Of a DNA stretch of 64,000 bases, positions 39,764-49,446 are shown one piece after another. Each line of letters opens with the position of its first letter. The stretch's first letter is position 1. The notes beneath the pieces are model-generated. The model did not search any database and was not told the DNA's origin. It saw only the letters and a list, made by a program, of their open reading frames with translations. The stretch covers positions 1,566,303 through 1,630,302 of the forward strand of contig NZ_LN999828.1 in NCBI RefSeq assembly GCF_001517625.2. The letters run 5' to 3'. The position numbers and the translations under genes were made by a program. This DNA is from Clostridium sp. AT4. GTDB lineage: Bacteria > Bacillota > Clostridia > Lachnospirales > Lachnospiraceae.

Positions 39764-41059
39764 TTATTTCAGCAGTTCATTAATGCAGACTGCTCCGTAT
39801 GGACGGATACTCATTCTGTAAGCGCAACCCTCCCCCAGACAGCCCTCGATATAGCGGATATACTCATCTGTCAGGTCATTTGGCAGCATAGCCATAATGA
39901 CGCCGGCAAAACCGCCTCCATGAACTCTGCAGGCGCCCCTCTGCTTTTCTGCGATAAAAAGCTCTGTAAGAGCCAGCGCAATGGTAATTCCCTGCTCCTG
40001 AACAGCATTGTTTGTAAAGCAGTTCTGAAGCCATTTCCAGGAAGAATTGCCGGAAGCGGTGATATTTTTAAGGAACTTCTCAAAGTTTCCTTCCTTTAAG
40101 GCCTTTACTTCCTCTTCCACTCTCTTGTTTTCTTCAAAGAAATGGAGAGCGCGGAGCACAGAACGGTCACCTGCAAAGCTTCTTACCTCGCTCAGCTTTT
40201 CAATCACCTGTTCCTCCGTCACCTGGGAAAGTACCTCTTTCCCGAAGAACTGAGCCACCTTTTTCATCTCGTTGGGAACCGAAGAATAATCTGCGCTTAA
40301 ATCTGCATGGCCCTTTCCAGTCTGCACAATGATCAGGCTGTGATCCTGAGATTCAAAGTCAAAGTTGATCTTTTCTACCTCAGGAACCGCAGGTTCTGTA
40401 AAGTCAATGGTGATCAGACCGCCCACGGCGCAGGCCATCTGATCTAAAAGTCCGGATGCCTTATCCCAGTAAATATTCTCAGAATATTTTCCGATATGGG
40501 CATAAGCTACGCTGTCCATGCGGCCCTCGTTGAAAAATGTATTCAGCATGGAACATAAAAGCATCTCAAAGGAAGCGGATGAACTCACGCCTGCAGCGCT
40601 GATCACATTGCTGGTCACATAGGCGTCAAAACCGCCGATGCTGTAGCCTGCTTCCTTAAACCCTTTTAACAGACCCTTGATCAGATCAGTAGTTCCTGCT
40701 TTTTTTGCGCTTGGCTCCAACTGGTTTAAATCAATGGTGATATCCTGATCATAGGTTTCGCTGATGATATGGACCAGATTAGAATAATTAACAGCAGCCG
40801 CACCTACGCAGTCCAGGTTAATGCTGCCTGCAAGTACCTTTCCATGGTTATGGTCTGTATGGTTTCCGCTGATTTCCGTACGGCCCGGTGATGAGAACAG
40901 AAGAATATTTTCCCTGTCGCCAAATGTCTGTTCAAAGCCTGTAAGAACCTTTTCATAGCGGGTCTCATTCTCAGCCGCTCCTTCTCTTCCATAAAGCTCT
41001 GCCATGAGTGCTGAGGCTTTTTCACTCTTTAAAAGCCTGATGGTATCTTTTACATTCAT
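39764..41059 (-). CDS. galK: galactokinase family protein
   Basis: The ATG at 41059 gives 430 residues. The galactokinase signature appears as GRTEISGNHTDHNHG (59-73), a variant of the textbook GRVNLIGEHTDYNDG. The GHMP ATP loop is ISAAGVSSSASFE (153-165), and motif 3 is CRVHGGGFAGVIMAML. The family phosphorylates galactose at C1 in the cytosol. The variant signature, with Asn-His in place of Glu-His, is common in a clostridial subgroup annotated as galactokinase, but a related sugar is possible. No Leloir-pathway neighbours (galT, galE) are present. Confidence 0.82.
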   Translation of the reverse strand: MNVKDTIRLLKSEKASALMAELYGREGAAENETRYEKVLTGFEQTFGDRENILLFSSPGRTEISGNHTDHNHGKVLAGSINLDCVGAAAVNYSNLVHIISETYDQDITIDLNQLEPSAKKAGTTDLIKGLLKGFKEAGYSIGGFDAYVTSNVISAAGVSSSASFEMLLCSMLNTFFNEGRMDSVAYAHIGKYSENIYWDKASGLLDQMACAVGGLITIDFTEPAVPEVEKINFDFESQDHSLIIVQTGKGHADLSADYSSVPNEMKKVAQFFGKEVLSQVTEEQVIEKLSEVRSFAGDRSVLRALHFFEENKRVEEEVKALKEGNFEKFLKNITASGNSSWKWLQNCFTNNAVQEQGITIALALTELFIAEKQRGACRVHGGGFAGVIMAMLPNDLTDEYIRYIEGCLGEGCAYRMSIRPYGAVCINELLK

Positions 41060-41252
41060 CCCTGCTTTACCTCTCCTTCTTTCATTCAAATACATATCTC
41101 CTGAGGGCTCCGAACCCTATGAAAACAGTGTATCACAAAAAAGCATCCTCCTTCAATACAATATTTTCCTGTATTTATACAATTTTCTGGACACACTCCG
41201 TATTTCTGATATAATACCATGATACAAACTTTTACAGAAAGGATGTACTCCC

Positions 41253-42320
41253 ATGATAATACCCGACTGGAATGGAAAGCCATACCACTCTCTGGATTAT
41301 GAATTAAAACATACCTTTGGGCGCAAACTTTACAAGCTCTCCTTAGACGGCGGCATGACCTGCCCCAACCGGGACGGCACCTGCGGCAGCCGGGGCTGCA
41401 TTTTCTGCAGCGAGGGTGGATCCGGAGACTTTGCCGCGCCTTTAGGAGGCGATGTCTGGAAACAGATTGAAGCTGCAAAGGAACGGATCCGCAGGAAAAT
41501 GCCTCCAGCAGACGGCAGCGCCGATTACATTGCCTATTTTCAGTCCTTTACCAACACCTATGCCTCCACTGATTATCTGTCCCAGCTATTTTCCAGAGCC
41601 ATTTCCCATCCGGAAATTGCGGCCCTATCCATCGCCACCCGGCCCGACTGCCTGCCGGATGAAACCATCGCTCTTTTATCCAGTTTAAACCGCATAAAGC
41701 CTGTCTGGGTAGAACTGGGGCTGCAAACCATCCACGAAGATACCGCTCGGCTGATCCGCCGGGGATATGCGCTTTCTGTGTTTGAAGAAGCTTTAAAAAA
41801 ACTGAAAGCCGCAGGACTTACGGTGATCGTCCATGTAATTTTAGGACTTCCCGGAGAATCCAGGGGACGTATGACCGAAACCATCGCCTGGCTGGCAGAC
41901 CGCCCCATTGACGGGATCAAGCTCCAGCTCCTGCATGTATTAAAAGGAACCGATCTGGCAGCTATGTACCAGTCTGATCCTTTTCCGGTCTTCTCCATGG
42001 AAGAATATATTGATTTTGTAATCGATTGTGTGGAGCTGCTTCCACCAGAGCTTACCGTCCACCGGCTTACAGGAGACGGCCCAAAAAACCTCTTAATCGC
42101 ACCCTTATGGAGCGCCGATAAAAAGCGTGTGTTAAACACCCTTTCCCGCCGTTTTAAGGAGCGGGGAACCTGGCAGGGACGGCGCAAATGCAGCCTGTCC
42201 CCATGTTACGGTTCGTCCAGCCGCTGTGACGGATCCTGCTGCAATGGCTCCTCCGGACGTATTTCGCTTACCCGTCCGTTTTCATCCACCGCCGCGCCAA
42301 AGGACAGCCCTGTCATGTAG
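41253..42320 (+). CDS. TIGR01212/YtqA-family radical SAM protein
   Basis: The 355-residue protein has the cluster-binding cysteines in GGMTCPNRDGTCGSRGCIFC (residues 33-52, Cys37, 44, 49 and 52) of the YhcC/YtqA radical SAM family, followed by YIAYFQSFTNTYA, LSIATRPDCLPDE and WVELGLQTIHEDT. The normal C-terminus appears to end near TWQGRRKCS; the last 40 or so residues are read antisense through the end of the capA-like gene and look unconstrained. A downstream stop was perhaps lost. The function of the family is not settled; it is usually considered an rRNA- or tRNA-linked radical enzyme. Confidence 0.85.
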   Translation: MIIPDWNGKPYHSLDYELKHTFGRKLYKLSLDGGMTCPNRDGTCGSRGCIFCSEGGSGDFAAPLGGDVWKQIEAAKERIRRKMPPADGSADYIAYFQSFTNTYASTDYLSQLFSRAISHPEIAALSIATRPDCLPDETIALLSSLNRIKPVWVELGLQTIHEDTARLIRRGYALSVFEEALKKLKAAGLTVIVHVILGLPGESRGRMTETIAWLADRPIDGIKLQLLHVLKGTDLAAMYQSDPFPVFSMEEYIDFVIDCVELLPPELTVHRLTGDGPKNLLIAPLWSADKKRVLNTLSRRFKERGTWQGRRKCSLSPCYGSSSRCDGSCCNGSSGRISLTRPFSSTAAPKDSPVM

Positions 42321-43432
42321 TCATAAAATTCGGCCTTCCCTTTTTCATCCGTAAGCATCCTGGTATAGCCTTCCGAGGAAATTCCGGGAATCAGGGAAAG
42401 CCGGGTGGTTTCCCCGTCCCACTCTGCTGCAAGCAGGGCTGTTTTTGGGATACTGCTTCCAAAAATGAAATTCCCCAAACTATATACAATGGGCTTTCCC
42501 TTATAGTATTCGATTCCCTGAAGCACATGGGGATGGCTTCCGATGACCAGGTCCGCCCCGGCATCAATATACTGCCTTCCAAGAGAGTGCTGGTACTCCT
42601 CCGGCCGGTCCTTTTTCTCAAGGCCCCAGTGCACATAGACAACCACATAATCGCAAGTTTCCTTTAAATGGTCAATCTGCTCCAAAAGAAGGGACGGATC
42701 ATAGGTAGTAAGCATCCCAGGCTTAGAAGCAGAGGCATTCCAGGAGCCCACCGGGATTACACGGGAAGCACCTAAAAAGCCTATGTTTTCCCCTTTTTCT
42801 GTAATAATTACCGGTTCGCAGGCCTCTTCCAGATTCCTTCCGGCTCCCACATGGTAAATCCCGGCCTGATCCAGGGTATCGCAGGTATCCAGAAGGGCGT
42901 CCGTACCAAAATCAAGCGCATGGTTATTTGCCAGGGTCACAAGGTCAAGCCCCAGTTCCCGGAAAATCCTCACCCTCTCAGGCGGAAGCCGGAAGGTAAA
43001 CTGCTTATCCTCTGCCGCTGTCCCCCGATTGCTGAAAGGAAACTCCTGATTTGCCATAAAAATATCACTTTCATGGATCACAGACTGGAAACCGGGATCC
43101 AGCACTCCAGACAGACTGCCTGATTTTTCATAGGCATTTAATACATGGTCAGAAAGAAGGATATCTCCTGCAAATACCATCCGTACTGGTTCATCTCCGG
43201 AAGCGGAGTCTTCCTCAGAAGCCTCCGTTTCCTCCATTCCCGGCTCCTGCTCTTCTGCCAGAGGATCATGTTCAATATAAATCTCCGGTTTTGCCGCTGT
43301 TTCTGCCTGCCTTATCTCCATCTCTCTCTCATCATCTGCCCGATCCGTAAAGCCTAAAATAAATACTCCAAGGGCTGCCAACAGCAGTCCAAAGAATACC
43401 GCAGCAGCCCCAATCCATCTTTTTTTATTCAT
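42206..43432 (-). CDS. CapA-family (poly-gamma-glutamate synthesis-like) protein
   Basis: A 408-residue protein with an N-terminal membrane anchor (residues about 7-28), an acidic linker (to about 80), and the CapA metallophosphatase-like domain: MVFAGDILLSDHVL, FMANQEFPFSNRG, TLANNHALDFGTDAL, VVYVHWGLEK and IGSHPHVLQGIEYY. These His/Asp/Asn motifs match the metal-binding residues of the fold. It is predicted to act outside the cell on envelope polymers, but stand-alone CapA proteins have various unknown roles. Its 3' end overlaps the radical SAM gene by 115 bases; the DegV gene lies 14 bases upstream. Confidence 0.85.
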   Translation of the reverse strand: MNKKRWIGAAAVFFGLLLAALGVFILGFTDRADDEREMEIRQAETAAKPEIYIEHDPLAEEQEPGMEETEASEEDSASGDEPVRMVFAGDILLSDHVLNAYEKSGSLSGVLDPGFQSVIHESDIFMANQEFPFSNRGTAAEDKQFTFRLPPERVRIFRELGLDLVTLANNHALDFGTDALLDTCDTLDQAGIYHVGAGRNLEEACEPVIITEKGENIGFLGASRVIPVGSWNASASKPGMLTTYDPSLLLEQIDHLKETCDYVVVYVHWGLEKKDRPEEYQHSLGRQYIDAGADLVIGSHPHVLQGIEYYKGKPIVYSLGNFIFGSSIPKTALLAAEWDGETTRLSLIPGISSEGYTRMLTDEKGKAEFYDYMTGLSFGAAVDENGRVSEIRPEEPLQQDPSQRLDEP

Positions 43433-43446
43433 CCATATATCCTATT

Positions 43447-44304
43447 CTACATCGCTAAGATAATACCGCCGTCATTTGCATAAACGGTGGCCACTCCCGC
43501 AGCCTGAGTAATCACGATTTCCTTAAAGGAAGCCCGTTTTTCCAGCTCTGCCTTTACATACAGAGCGCGTTCCTGATGGTTTACATGGCAGATCACAACC
43601 CGTTTTCCAGATGTATCCCCCGCCTCCTTGACTGCAATATCGCACATACGCTGCAGCGCCTTATTGATTCCTCTTGCCTGATCCAGCTTGATAATCACGC
43701 CTTCTTCTGCTCCCATCACAGGCTTAATGTTAAGAGCCGTAGCAAAAAAAGCCTGAAGCCCGGACAGACGGCCGTTCTTACGCAGCGTATCCAGAGTCTC
43801 CAGTACGAAGTAGGTCTTCATCCTGTGGCTGTAAGCCTCTGCCATTTCTGCAACTGTCTCAAAATCCAGCCCCTGTTCACACAGATCCCGGATATAAAGC
43901 GCCTGATCCAGTTCTCCTGAGGAGGCAGAAAGGGAATCGATCACAGCAATCTTCTTTGTCACCGGCTCACCGGCTTCCTTCTTTTCCTCCTCATACAGCT
44001 CCTTTGCCAGCACGGCAGAATTATAGCTGCCGCTCAGATGGTTGGAAAGGGTGATCACAAATACTGCGTCCGCATCTGCCTCCTCATATGCCTTTTTAAA
44101 GCTCTCCGGCGAAGGGCAGGCCGTCTTGGGACACTCCGGGCAGGCCTTTACCATCTCTATGAATGCGCTCTGATCAAAGGTTTCGTCATCTATCACCTGA
44201 ACATTCCCCACCTGAAGGGTCAGGGGAATCATCTGAAATCCCGGATCCTTTTTTAATTCCTCTGTCAGATCCAGACAGCTGTCTCCAATGATCTTATACG
44301 TCAT
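43447..44304 (-). CDS. DegV-family fatty-acid-binding protein
   Basis: The ATG at 44304 (GGAGGATAGG just upstream) gives 285 residues. The DegV fold is recognised from KIIGDSCLDLTEELKKD at the N-terminus, FVITLSNHLSGSYNSA in the middle and KPVMGAEEGVI, with a C-terminal DhaK-like lobe (VVICHVNHQERA, GVATVYANDGGI). DegV/FakB proteins bind fatty acids and present them to FakA for phosphorylation before phospholipid synthesis. No fakA is nearby, so it may work with a distant kinase. Confidence 0.88.
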   Translation of the reverse strand: MTYKIIGDSCLDLTEELKKDPGFQMIPLTLQVGNVQVIDDETFDQSAFIEMVKACPECPKTACPSPESFKKAYEEADADAVFVITLSNHLSGSYNSAVLAKELYEEEKKEAGEPVTKKIAVIDSLSASSGELDQALYIRDLCEQGLDFETVAEMAEAYSHRMKTYFVLETLDTLRKNGRLSGLQAFFATALNIKPVMGAEEGVIIKLDQARGINKALQRMCDIAVKEAGDTSGKRVVICHVNHQERALYVKAELEKRASFKEIVITQAAGVATVYANDGGIILAM

Positions 44305-44430
44305 AATCCTATCCTCCAAACATACTATGTCATTTCCTCAACACATAGTTTTGATTACTACTTATTATAACAGCATACTCTGCAAAATGCAATACCCGGA
44401 CACACAGAACGGCGGAATGAGCGGATCCCC

Positions 44431-45870
44431 TTAACGCCCCGCAGCCCTGATGCTCTGATATACCTGGTCTGCCTGGCTTTTCAGTTCCTCATAATAATCA
44501 AAGTGAAGGATCACAAACCTGCCCTCAATCTGGCGCACATACCAGTCCGAGTGATGGGAAGTACCGTCAGAAAACCGGGTGGAACTTAAGCATGAACGCC
44601 AGGTATGGCCTCCCAGCTCCACGGTTTCAAAACGATCCACCTGATACCCTCCTGTGCTTTCGTATTCCCTCAGCGCCTCCATATACCGGTCAAGTTCTGC
44701 TTCCGCATCTATAAAATCAAGTGTCACGCGATAACTTAATTCCGGATCATCCACATCTACATGTTCTCCGCCTACGAGAGCATATGTCCTGCTGCTTCCA
44801 TCGCCCTTTAAAACCGTCGCCGCCTCAGGGAAGGTCAGCTCCAGGTCTGCCCATTCATTCCGGTAATGATTGCCCTCCAAGGTTCCCAGTGTAAATTCTG
44901 CAGCAGCCCGTTCACTCCCCTCTTTCATGTAACCGTCTGCGCCAAAGGTATACTCCACCCCGTCAATGCTCTTCGTTACAGAAGTAACCATATGACCGTA
45001 CTCATCCACATATTTCCAGCCATCTGCTTCTTTAATCCAGCTGCTGTACAAGATCTTTCCTTCTCCGTCCAGACGATAGGTCAGTCCAAACTCATCCTGC
45101 TTCCAGCAGTCCTTTGCAAAGCTTCCGTCTGCAAGACGATACTTCCAGCCTCCGTCTTCGGAATACTCCCAGCCCTCGATCCCGCTGTAGGGCTGCAGAC
45201 AATCAAGAAATGCGGCTGCCTCTGCTGCCTGGTCTGCAGAATACGTCTGGCAGATCACATAAATCCTGTCTCCCTCCTGGCGGATGTAGAAATCATTTAC
45301 CAGCATCTTTTCCATCTGGCTGATGTAGTTCTGCACTGTTGCCTTCTGCCCCTCTGTGAGTTCTGCCGTATTCATATAATCCTTCATGGAGTCGGCCATG
45401 AGTTTTCCATAATTCACCTTCAGATATTCATATTCCTTTGTTCCCAGGGTAATCATACCGCTCTGGGTCATGGTCTCATCCAGACCGGACTGTATCATCT
45501 CTGCTTTTAAGGTTTCCACACTGAAGGGAATCCCCGTTCCATCATCTGCCGGCATCACAAATCCCATATTTACAATATAAGTCTTATCCGTCTCATTTAC
45601 CATGGATGCAGCAAAATCAATCTGCATCTGATCCAATGTTTTCATCTGGGCTACCAGCTGCCTGGATATTTCCCAGCCGCCTCCCATGCGGTCTACCTGA
45701 TAGGAAGCCGGAACCTGGGCCTGAAAACCACCCATACGGCTGGTAATGATCTGCCCATCAATGGTGCTGAGTCCCAAAGGCTCTGCAAATACCCCAAACG
45801 CACCAGAAAGTGAGAGCGCTGCTCCCAGGCAGACGCCCTGTATTGTCTTCAAAAAACGTTTTTTTATCAA
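44431..45870 (-). CDS. secreted protein with cell-wall-binding repeats
   Basis: The start is a TTG at 45870, eight bases after GGGAGG; 479 residues. A signal peptide (to about residue 29, GAFGVFAEP) is followed by a domain of unknown function (30-235). Next come about three choline-binding-like repeats (GWEYSEDGGWKYRLADG, CWKQDEFGLTYRLDGEG, SWIKEADGWKYVDEYG; residues about 240-320) and a second domain similar in style to the first (about 330-479, with WYVRQIEGRFVILHFDY). The repeats should tether it to the cell wall. No catalytic motif is visible. Transcribed downstream of htpG but after a terminator. Confidence 0.75.
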   Translation of the reverse strand: MIKKRFLKTIQGVCLGAALSLSGAFGVFAEPLGLSTIDGQIITSRMGGFQAQVPASYQVDRMGGGWEISRQLVAQMKTLDQMQIDFAASMVNETDKTYIVNMGFVMPADDGTGIPFSVETLKAEMIQSGLDETMTQSGMITLGTKEYEYLKVNYGKLMADSMKDYMNTAELTEGQKATVQNYISQMEKMLVNDFYIRQEGDRIYVICQTYSADQAAEAAAFLDCLQPYSGIEGWEYSEDGGWKYRLADGSFAKDCWKQDEFGLTYRLDGEGKILYSSWIKEADGWKYVDEYGHMVTSVTKSIDGVEYTFGADGYMKEGSERAAAEFTLGTLEGNHYRNEWADLELTFPEAATVLKGDGSSRTYALVGGEHVDVDDPELSYRVTLDFIDAEAELDRYMEALREYESTGGYQVDRFETVELGGHTWRSCLSSTRFSDGTSHHSDWYVRQIEGRFVILHFDYYEELKSQADQVYQSIRAAGR

Positions 45871-45901
45871 TGATCTTTCCTCCCGTATTCTCCGTAAATC
45901 C

Positions 45902-45933
45902 AAAAAAGCCGATGCAGACCGCTGCACCGGCTT
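45902..45933 (-). terminator. terminator of htpG
   Basis: On the minus strand AAGCCGGTGCAG pairs with CTGCATCGGCTT (45906-45933) around a short loop, followed by a run of T (45902-45907). It lies 48 bases after the htpG stop. Confidence 0.85.
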
Positions 45934-45980
45934 CCCCTGCAGAGCTTCTCACAGCCTCTGCCGTATTCTTATTTTACTCT

Positions 45981-47990
45981 TTATTCTGTCTTCTGTCCAG
46001 CCATAATCATCATAATCTCATTGCTGCGGCTGACAAACTTTGTCATTCGTTCAGGAGAAAGGGCTCCGTGGGAAAGACTTGCCAGATCGTAAAGCTGCTC
46101 ACAGATGGCGGCAGTATGTTCTCCTTCTTTATTTTCAAGCACATACTTAACCAGAGGATGGTTGGCATTAAGCACCAGGGTTTCTCCCATTCCGCCGAAC
46201 ATGCCCATATCCATTCCGCCCATGTTGTACATCTTCATCATATCCTGCATTCTTCTTGTTTCTTCGGATACGGTGATCATGGATGCAATGCCTGCATTCT
46301 TCATCTTTTCAACCTTGATATCCAGCTTATCATTATTTAAAGCCTTCTTAAATTCCTCGGTCAGCTCCTCAGAGGACTTCTTAAATTCCTCGTCATCCTC
46401 CTTTACTTCCTCCTTAAAGGAAGCGTTTAAGTCCGTATCAATACGCAGGAACTTCACGCCCTCTTTCTTCTGCTCCACATGGCTGATAAACGGATTGTCA
46501 ATGGCAGCCGGCATGATAACAGCATCGATCCCTTCCTCCTTAAAGAGGTTGATATACTGGCTCTGCTCCTTTTCGTCGGTTACATAGAAAATGGTATTTT
46601 CATGCTTTTCCTTATTCTCATCCAGGCAGTCCTGTAAGGTCAGATACTTGCCCTCCAGGTTCTTATACAGGATATAGTCGCCCATCTTATCTGCAAACTT
46701 CTCATCCTTGATATAGCCGAACTTGATGAAGGGAGCAATATCATCCCAGTATTTCTCATAGGTCTCACGATCTGTCTTGCACATACCGGACAGCTTGTCC
46801 GCTACCTTCTTTGTAATATAATCGGAAATCTTCTTTACAAAGCCGTCGTTCTGCAGAGCGCTTCTGGATACGTTTAACGGAAGATCCGGACAGTCGATCA
46901 CACCCTTTAACAGCATTAAGAACTCAGGGATTACTTCCTTGATATTATCTGCGATAAATACCTGGTTATTGTACAGCTTAATGGTTCCCTCGATGCTCTC
47001 GTACTCCATGTTGATCTTCGGGAAGTACAGAATACCCTTTAAGTTAAAGGGATAATCCATGTTCAGGTGGATCCAGAATAATGGCTCCTTGTAATCTCTG
47101 AATACCTTGCGGTAGAAATCCTTATACTGCTCCTCTGTACACTCGTTGGGATGCTTATTCCACAGAGGATTGGTGTCATTTAACGCTACAGGACGTCTTA
47201 AAATCTTATATTTTTCTCTGGACGGCTCGATCTCCACGGTTTCCTTGGTACCGTCCTCCTTTTCCTTCTCCTCGGTCTTTGCAGGCTCGATAACAGTCTC
47301 AACTACCGTATCCTTTTCGGTCAGTTCGTCCTTTTCGATGGTATCATACTGAGGCTCTGCAGTCTCATTCTCCAGGAAAATGCTTACAGGCATGAAAGCA
47401 CAGTATTTCTCAATAACCTCTCTTGCACGGTACTCGTTGGAGAACTCGGTGCTGTCCTCGTTGAGGTATAAAACAATGGTCGTACCAACCTCTGCCTTTT
47501 CTCCCTCTGTCATCTCATAGTCAATGCCGCCTTCAGACTCCCAGTGCACCGGCTTTGCATCCTTCTGATAGGATAAGGAATCAATGGTAACCTTATCTGC
47601 CACCATAAATGCGGAATAAAAGCCCAGACCGAAATGTCCGATGATCTGGTCTTCATTTGCCTTGTCCTTGTACTTCTCCATGAAGTCCTGAACGCCGGAA
47701 AATGCGATCTGGTTAATATATTTGTCAATCTCTTCCTCCGTCATGCCAAGGCCATTATCCCTGATGGTAATGGTCTTTTCATTGGGGTTTACGCTGACCT
47801 GGATCTTATACTCCACATCCTCAGGCTTTTCGTACTCGCCCATCAGCTCCAGCTTTTTAAGCTTGGTGATCGCGTCGCAGCCATTGCTGATCAGCTCGCG
47901 GTAAAAGATATCGTGATCGGAATAAAGCCACTTTTTGATCACAGGGAAAATGTTCTCGCTTGTAATAGATAAACTGCCTTTCTTTGCCAT
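45981..47990 (-). CDS. htpG: molecular chaperone HtpG (Hsp90)
   Basis: A 669-residue Hsp90 protein. The N-terminal GHKL ATPase has ELISNGCDAITKLKKL (Asn-box), TIRDNGLGMTEEEID and IGHFGLGFYSAF. The middle domain contains NVSRSALQNDGFVKKI (catalytic Arg region). The linker between them includes an acidic stretch (about residues 215-250) somewhat longer than in E. coli. It is a cytosolic ATP-dependent chaperone. The promoter at 48097-48125 and the CIRCE operator at 48133-48159 suggest HrcA repression and heat induction. Confidence 0.95.
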   Translation of the reverse strand: MAKKGSLSITSENIFPVIKKWLYSDHDIFYRELISNGCDAITKLKKLELMGEYEKPEDVEYKIQVSVNPNEKTITIRDNGLGMTEEEIDKYINQIAFSGVQDFMEKYKDKANEDQIIGHFGLGFYSAFMVADKVTIDSLSYQKDAKPVHWESEGGIDYEMTEGEKAEVGTTIVLYLNEDSTEFSNEYRAREVIEKYCAFMPVSIFLENETAEPQYDTIEKDELTEKDTVVETVIEPAKTEEKEKEDGTKETVEIEPSREKYKILRRPVALNDTNPLWNKHPNECTEEQYKDFYRKVFRDYKEPLFWIHLNMDYPFNLKGILYFPKINMEYESIEGTIKLYNNQVFIADNIKEVIPEFLMLLKGVIDCPDLPLNVSRSALQNDGFVKKISDYITKKVADKLSGMCKTDRETYEKYWDDIAPFIKFGYIKDEKFADKMGDYILYKNLEGKYLTLQDCLDENKEKHENTIFYVTDEKEQSQYINLFKEEGIDAVIMPAAIDNPFISHVEQKKEGVKFLRIDTDLNASFKEEVKEDDEEFKKSSEELTEEFKKALNNDKLDIKVEKMKNAGIASMITVSEETRRMQDMMKMYNMGGMDMGMFGGMGETLVLNANHPLVKYVLENKEGEHTAAICEQLYDLASLSHGALSPERMTKFVSRSNEIMMIMAGQKTE

Positions 47991-48096
47991 AATATGCGCC
48001 TCTTTCTTTTGATTTTTCTTTTCTGAAACTCATATGGTATGGGACTTCCAAAGTGGTTCTGGAAATATCCCTTTATTTTATCTGCTCACAAATTAC

Positions 48097-48125
48097 ATTG
48101 TAGTACCACTTTGGAGAAATGTCAA
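48097..48125 (-). promoter_or_regulatory. sigma-A promoter of htpG
   Basis: Minus-strand TTGACA (48120-48125) and TACAAT (48097-48102), with a 17-bp spacer. It begins eight bases after the CIRCE palindrome. Confidence 0.85.
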
Positions 48126-48132
48126 CAAAAAA

Positions 48133-48159
48133 TTAGCACTCATTCGAAATGAGTGCTAG
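48133..48159. promoter_or_regulatory. CIRCE element (HrcA operator), also shaped like a terminator
   Basis: TTAGCACTC (48133-48141), nine bases, GAGTGCTAG (48151-48159) matches the CIRCE consensus TTAGCACTC-N9-GAGTGCTAA at 17 of 18 positions. It sits upstream of the htpG -35 box. On the minus strand the same palindrome is followed by TTTTTT and lies 17 bases after the rpoD stop, so it could also terminate the sigma-factor transcript. Confidence 0.9.
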
Positions 48160-48175
48160 CAAAATCCTTTAGCTT

Positions 48176-49387
48176 CTAGGGAAGAAAATCCCTTATTTTC
48201 CTGCTCCTGGACGGATTTCTCAGTTTTCTTAAAGCCGCCGTTTCAATCTGGCGGATACGTTCTCTGGTAACCTTAAACCGCTTTCCCACTTCCTCCAGTG
48301 TCATGGGATGGCCCGATTCCAGGCCAAAGCGCAGGATAATGACCTCCCGCTCTCTGGGGTTTAGACCCTGGAGCATCTGATCGATTTCTTCTCTTAAAAA
48401 TACGCTCTCAGCCTTTTCCTCTGTGGATGCGTTAGCATCGTCTGCCACAAAATCTCCCAGATTGGAACCGTCCTCATCACCCACCGGCGTCTCTAAAGAT
48501 ACTGTGTCGCCGGAAGACTGCATCAGCTCTGTGACCCTCTTTTCCGACATTCCTATCTCTTTCCCGATCTCCTCATTGGAAGGTTCCCGGCCCAGCCGCA
48601 CTGCCAGCATCCTCTGAGCCCTGCGCACCCGGTTTACAGCTTCTACCATGTGAACAGGAAGACGGATAGTTCTGGACTGATCCGCCAGCGCTCTTGTTAC
48701 AGACTGTTTTACCCACCAGGTAGCGTAGGTGCTGAGACGGTAGCCCTTTGTATAATCAAACTTTTCCACCGCTTTCATCAGGCCGATATTTCCCTCCTGG
48801 ACCAGATCCAGAAAGCTCATCCCGCGGCCTGTATAGCGCTTTGCAATGCTGACTACCAGCCTGAGATTGGCCTCTACCAGCTTCTGGCCTGCATGCAGGT
48901 CTCCTAAGGCCTTGCGTTTTGCCAATTCCTGCTCCTGCTCCTGGGTAAGAAGAGGAATGGAGCCGATTTCCTTTAAATATTCCCGGATCGGATCCGTACT
49001 GGCTACGCCCTCTAACAGCTGTTCGTGGGAATTTTCCTCATCTTCCTCATCATTGTCCGCAGATGGAGAAAAATCCTCATCATCTGTCTCGGAATCCTCC
49101 CTGTTCCAGCGGTATTTGCTGTTTATCAGTTCTGATACGGTATCCTCAGAATCATCCCCATCTTCTTCCAGAAGAAGTCCTTCATCCTCAGACGTATCCG
49201 TTCCCTCTTCTGCCAGAATCTGTACGCCCCGCTTTTCCAGTCTGGCATATACATCTTCCATTTCCTCCGGCGTTACTGCTTCATCTGCAAAGCAGTCTAA
49301 CACCTGGGTCATCTCAAGACGTTTGTCATGAGCCGCTGCCAAAGCAGTCAGTTCATCCAGTTTCTTCATCAGCTTTGTCTTATCCAT
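48176..49387 (-). CDS. rpoD: RpoD-type primary-like sigma-70 factor
   Basis: A 403-residue sigma factor with group 1 layout. Region 1.1 is in residues 1-58. A long acidic spacer (about 60-130) follows. Region 1.2-2.4 is recognised by [32 protein letters not shown] and [19 protein letters not shown]. Region 3 follows, then region 4 with [20 protein letters not shown] and [11 protein letters not shown]-like [16 protein letters not shown]. It directs RNA polymerase to -35/-10 promoters such as the many TTGACA/TATAAT sites in this window. The neighbours are not dnaG, so it may be a second, RpoD-like copy. Confidence 0.9.
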   Translation of the reverse strand: MDKTKLMKKLDELTALAAAHDKRLEMTQVLDCFADEAVTPEEMEDVYARLEKRGVQILAEEGTDTSEDEGLLLEEDGDDSEDTVSELINSKYRWNREDSETDDEDFSPSADNDEEDEENSHEQLLEGVASTDPIREYLKEIGSIPLLTQEQEQELAKRKALGDLHAGQKLVEANLRLVVSIAKRYTGRGMSFLDLVQEGNIGLMKAVEKFDYTKGYRLSTYATWWVKQSVTRALADQSRTIRLPVHMVEAVNRVRRAQRMLAVRLGREPSNEEIGKEIGMSEKRVTELMQSSGDTVSLETPVGDEDGSNLGDFVADDANASTEEKAESVFLREEIDQMLQGLNPREREVIILRFGLESGHPMTLEEVGKRFKVTRERIRQIETAALRKLRNPSRSRKIRDFLP

Positions 49388-49446
49388 ATTGCTCCCTTCC
49401 CTGTTTTAAGAGCTTGTCCCTCATATGCTTTCGATTTTTCGCTCTG

